Shown here one piece after another: positions 5,466 through 8,420 of a DNA stretch of 8,420 nucleotides. The position numbers were made by a program, and so were the translations under genes. Numbering within the stretch: the stretch's first letter is position 1; every line of letters begins with the position of its first letter. The DNA comes from Leptospiraceae bacterium UBA2033 (GTDB taxonomy: Bacteria; Spirochaetota; Leptospiria; Leptospirales; Leptospiraceae): assembly GCA_002333425.1 (NCBI GenBank), contig DDBL01000012.1, positions 8,091 through 16,510 of the forward strand. The letters run 5' to 3'. The notes below the pieces were generated by a model, which did no database searches, was not told the DNA's origin, and was given only the letters and a program-made list of their open reading frames with translations.

Positions 5466-7208
5466 TTATTTTTTCTTTGCTTTTGGTTTTGCTGCTGTCT
5501 TTTTCTCAGGAAGTTTCTTCTTACTGGTAATTTCTTTTTTTGTAGATCGAGGAGATTCTTCAGCAAAAAGTGTATTTGTTACTTTCCAGTTTTTTTCGTA
5601 TTCAAAAAATTTGGGTCGATTTAATTCTGAAGCCAAGGGGATAAATGACATTGCCCGCTCGGAGAGTGCAGTGATCGTCAAACTTGGATTTACCCCTAAA
5701 TTAGCAGGAATCATCGAGCCATCACAAATCAAAAGATTTTTATATCCAAACACTTGGTTCTTTAAATCAATTACACCTGTGTTTGGAGTTTCACCAATGA
5801 TACAACCGCTAAGGATGTGAGCAGTTGTAGGTATATCTAGAATTACCTCGTTTAAAGTGCTGCGGGCAACTCCACCTACCCGCTTGGCAAGTCTACGAGC
5901 AAATTCATTTGCAATCGGAATAAAAGTAGGAATATGTTTTCCTGTCTCCTGAGTAGATGTGAGAGTTTTTTGAAAAGGCCAAATTAGTCTTCTTTTACGA
6001 ACGATCTTAATACTATTATCAACGGTTTGCATTACCAAAAGAATAATTGACTTCTTGGCAAATCCAAAAGGCGAAATAAATCGAATCGTACTGATTGGAT
6101 GTAAAATAGAACTCCAGATAAAACGTAAAAACCTGGGAACTCCCTTTCCACCATCAACTAACGTTCCTGCTGCAAGGCTTCCCATTGCATCAGAGCCTGC
6201 CGAATAACGAACGGGTTCAATATGAGTATGCTCATCTGGATATACACTAGATGTAATCGCAATTCCTTTTGAAAAATCCACATCTTTTCTGAGAGAAGTT
6301 ACACCCACTAGGGACTCGCTATTTGTTCTAACAGTATGACCGAGCATAGGAGAAAGACGAGTCATAATTTTCTCTTGTTGCATTTTTAAAAGTAGTCCTA
6401 ATGTTCCCAAAACACCTGCGGATAACACGACATTACCTGCTCGAAATATTTTTTTTGGAGAACCTAAAAATCCAGTTGTAGACTCAGTATGAATTTCATA
6501 TCCTTCTGTTCCATCTTCTGAAAGTGGAATGAGCTTTATTACTTTTGTTTCGGGAAGAATCTCAGCTCCTAATTTTTCTGCGAAGTAAAGATAGTTCTTA
6601 TCAAGAGTATTTTTAGCATTGAAGCGACACCCAACCATACAACCACCACAAAAATTACAACTATTTCGATCAGGTCCTTCCCCGCCAAAGTATGGATCAA
6701 CTTTGTCTTTCTCATGAAAGTTAATTCCAACAGGAGTTCTTTTAAATGTATTTCCTACACCCATCTCTTCAGCAGTTTCTTTCATATGAGTATCAACTTC
6801 CCAGAGTTTAGGATTTTCAATTACACCGAGCATCCTCTTTGCAATATCATAAAAAGGTAAAAGAACTTTTTCCCCACCCATCTTTTGTACAATAGAATTT
6901 TCAAAAAATGGCTTCGGAGGTATATAGAGAGTATTCGCATATACAAGGCTTCCCCCACCTACCCCTGCTCCACTTAATATCATTACATCGTTTAAGAGGT
7001 TAATACGCTGTATCCCATAAAAAAATATTTTCGGAAACCAAACATACTTTGCTAATGAAAAATTGGTCTTAGGAAAATCTTCCGAATTCCACCTCTTGCC
7101 AGATTCAATCACTAAAACCTTGTAACCCTTTTGTGAAAGTCTCATAGCAGAAACACTTCCACCAAATCCAGAACCAACCACTATATAATCGTAATCAAAT
7201 TTATTCAT
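5466..7208 (-). CDS. GMC-family FAD oxidoreductase, cholesterol oxidase/ChoD-like
   Basis: The 580-residue protein starts at ATG 7208. DYIVVGSGFGGS (7-18) is the FAD-binding GxGxxG motif, and the Gly-rich SGAGVGGGSLVYANTL (79-94) is typical of GMC enzymes. The C-terminal domain has H464 in TTAHILSGCIIG, then GYKNLLICDGSMIP and N507 in GVNPSLTITALSERAM. These match the active-site His and Asn of class I cholesterol oxidases, and E331 (HIEPV) may match the Glu. C184-x2-C187-x2-C190-x3-C194 with GCRFNAKNTLDKNYL is a cluster I recall from the ChoD-like branch, resembling a ferredoxin site. The family oxidises alcohols or sterols, but the real substrate is unknown. There is no signal peptide; a Lys-rich tail (557-580, 12 Lys) follows the fold. 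Its ribosome binding site overlaps the upstream YihY-like stop, 6 nt away, so the two are probably cotranscribed. Confidence 0.9.
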   Translation of the reverse strand: MNKFDYDYIVVGSGFGGSVSAMRLSQKGYKVLVIESGKRWNSEDFPKTNFSLAKYVWFPKIFFYGIQRINLLNDVMILSGAGVGGGSLVYANTLYIPPKPFFENSIVQKMGGEKVLLPFYDIAKRMLGVIENPKLWEVDTHMKETAEEMGVGNTFKRTPVGINFHEKDKVDPYFGGEGPDRNSCNFCGGCMVGCRFNAKNTLDKNYLYFAEKLGAEILPETKVIKLIPLSEDGTEGYEIHTESTTGFLGSPKKIFRAGNVVLSAGVLGTLGLLLKMQQEKIMTRLSPMLGHTVRTNSESLVGVTSLRKDVDFSKGIAITSSVYPDEHTHIEPVRYSAGSDAMGSLAAGTLVDGGKGVPRFLRFIWSSILHPISTIRFISPFGFAKKSIILLVMQTVDNSIKIVRKRRLIWPFQKTLTSTQETGKHIPTFIPIANEFARRLAKRVGGVARSTLNEVILDIPTTAHILSGCIIGETPNTGVIDLKNQVFGYKNLLICDGSMIPANLGVNPSLTITALSERAMSFIPLASELNRPKFFEYEKNWKVTNTLFAEESPRSTKKEITSKKKLPEKKTAAKPKAKKK

Positions 7209-7212
7209 AAAA

Positions 7213-7218
7213 GCCTAT
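7213..7218 (-). promoter_or_regulatory. Ribosome binding site of the GMC gene, overlapping upstream stop
   Basis: Read on the minus strand, ATAGGC includes most of the TAG stop of the YihY-like gene. AGG lies about 6 nt before ATG 7208. This arrangement fits translational coupling and confirms the GMC start. Confidence 0.5.
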
Positions 7219-8420
7219 ATCAATAACTCAGAAAATTTTATTTTGGAAAGAGTTTGCTTGGAGAAATTATTTACTTCTTTTAATTGTTCGCTAATTTTTA
7301 TCACAAAACCTTGTTTATCCGCAAAACCAGGAAGTTCATAGGACTCGTGAGATATTTTATCATATAGATCATAAAGACTCAAATCGACTGGCATAATACA
7401 AGGAGCGATTTGCCCACCTTCAATTCGTGCGATAAATTTATCCGACACTAATTTTTCTGTCAATGCCTCAAATTCTAAAGTAGAAATTTCAAGACTAGAC
7501 TTAATTTCATTTGCACTTAAAAAAGATTTGTTTTGACTTTGGTAGGTATAAAGTAAAACTAAATACTTGATACTATTGTAGAAAGTATACTTTATATCTT
7601 CCTCTCCATCATCAAATGGATTTCGATTACTATTGTATCTGTCTCTATAATGAAGAGTAGCTGTAATTTCTGCGCCAAATAACATAATAATGGAAAAACA
7701 ATATACAACCAAAAGAAAAATAGGAACTGCGGCTAATGCACGATAAACCACCATAGTAGATGTAGCAAAAGATCGCAAATAAATTCCAAATCCCCAGATA
7801 AATGCTAATAGAATTACGCCTGTAATCGCAGAACCAATGGCTGCTGCTTTAAATGGAATTTTAATATTTGGAATCAACATATAAAGCATCATAAAAAATA
7901 TCCATATAGCGGATAACGGTATTATTGTTTTGATAAAAGAATACACTGAAAATACATTATCCCCTCCAGCTATCGTATGCCAAACTAGAGCTCCATCCTT
8001 CACATCTCCGATAGAAATTTTTCCAAACTCCCCAACAGCCAAAATATCACCTACAACCTGTTGTTCCTTTTGTTTGGCTAACTCTTCCTCGGTAGGCAAA
8101 GTATCATCCTCTGGATTCATGGCATTAAATCCAAACTTAGGATTAATCGGAATCATAGCATACAACTTTCCATTCGTTGGAGTATAGGTTAATTGCCATT
8201 TGTTCCCAAGGTCATTGGAATATAAAATTGCTCCGAGGTCATTTAGTAAAATTAATTCATCATGACCTTCATCTTGCATGTACCAGATCTTGGTATAAGA
8301 AACTTTTTTATGAGAAATATCTATCCAAGTTTTACCTGCATCGTGGCTTCTAAAAATTCCACCTCTTTCACCAACTACCGCATAATTATTATTATCCAAT
8401 ATAGCAAGGTCAGTTAAATT
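7215..8420 (-). CDS. YihY/BrkB-type membrane protein with beta-propeller segment, 5' end outside window
   Basis: The frame is open to the window edge, so the N-terminus is missing; 401 residues are visible (numbered from base 8420). The TTG at 8399 is internal. Residues 1-150 look like part of a Ycf48/BNR beta-propeller: Asp-boxes SHDAGKTW (25-32) and SNDLGNKW (68-75) sit in blade-like text such as YAVVGERGGIF, with a degenerate unit AVGEFGKISI at 128. Three hydrophobic segments follow, about 159-184, 192-215 and 229-254. GIYLRSFATSTMVVYRALAA and the final FGAEITATLHY match the conserved end of YihY/BrkB (once called RNase BN) membrane proteins. Residues about 282-352 (FLSANEIKSSLEISTLEFEA onward) form a winged-helix-like cytoplasmic domain, as seen after YihY in other bacteria. 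Function is unknown. The propeller precedes the last three membrane segments, so it is probably a large extramembrane insertion. The GMC gene follows after 6 nt. Confidence 0.82.
   Translation of the reverse strand, partial: NLTDLAILDNNNYAVVGERGGIFRSHDAGKTWIDISHKKVSYTKIWYMQDEGHDELILLNDLGAILYSNDLGNKWQLTYTPTNGKLYAMIPINPKFGFNAMNPEDDTLPTEEELAKQKEQQVVGDILAVGEFGKISIGDVKDGALVWHTIAGGDNVFSVYSFIKTIIPLSAIWIFFMMLYMLIPNIKIPFKAAAIGSAITGVILLAFIWGFGIYLRSFATSTMVVYRALAAVPIFLLVVYCFSIIMLFGAEITATLHYRDRYNSNRNPFDDGEEDIKYTFYNSIKYLVLLYTYQSQNKSFLSANEIKSSLEISTLEFEALTEKLVSDKFIARIEGGQIAPCIMPVDLSLYDLYDKISHESYELPGFADKQGFVIKISEQLKEVNNFSKQTLSKIKFSELLI

Noticed and set aside
5395..5820. 141-residue plus-strand frame opposite the GMC gene 3' end
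   Set aside because: It is antisense to conserved GMC C-terminal motifs; its hydrophobic, Phe-rich translation is the complement of the Lys-rich tail.
7930..8187. 85-residue plus-strand frame opposite the propeller region
   Set aside because: It is antisense to a gene with clear motifs; no ribosome binding site or domain.
8397..8399. TTG as start of the YihY-like gene
   Set aside because: The frame continues to the window edge (NLTDLAI) in propeller-like sequence, so it is internal.

Overview
This AT-rich window (visibly well under 40% G+C, Lys/Asn/Ile-rich proteins) most likely comes from a spirochaete, probably Leptospira. The assignment rests on gene content: a radical SAM/SPASM protein of the 'spiro-SPASM' type, small secreted MORN-repeat and ankyrin proteins, and a cholesterol-oxidase-like GMC flavoenzyme. 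It is inferred from protein families, not from rRNA or a database match.

The left half (1-4006) is a + strand gene set. It starts with the 3' part of the spiro-SPASM gene, whose reading frame is open from base 1. An 8-nt overlap leads to a 521-residue fusion of an SpsF-type cytidylyltransferase domain and an SpsG/PseG-type nucleotide-sugar hydrolase/glycosyltransferase-fold domain. After 21 nt comes a secreted TPR protein. The first two genes look translationally coupled and suggest modified-sugar (nonulosonate-like) or surface/flagellar modification chemistry, but substrate and target cannot be read from the sequence.

The right half (4019-8420) is an opposing - strand gene set, read from right to left. 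It contains the 3' part of a YihY/BrkB-type membrane protein carrying a Ycf48/BNR-like beta-propeller segment and a C-terminal winged-helix-like domain. Six nt later comes a GMC oxidoreductase with a ferredoxin-like Cys cluster and a Lys-rich tail. Then follow two related secreted MORN-repeat proteins and a small secreted ankyrin-repeat protein. The two gene sets converge with 12 nt between their stop codons and no convincing terminator.

The most unusual local structure is a 3 x 10-bp tandem repeat (5371-5400). It resembles a 'CACGGATAAACACGGATGAA' repeat I recall from other genomes, and it lies inside the 5' end of the second MORN gene. It supplies part of that gene's signal peptide, and the gene has no ATG start. 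No RNA genes, CRISPR arrays, insertion-sequence transposases or origins were seen. No gene-free stretch exceeds about 75 nt.
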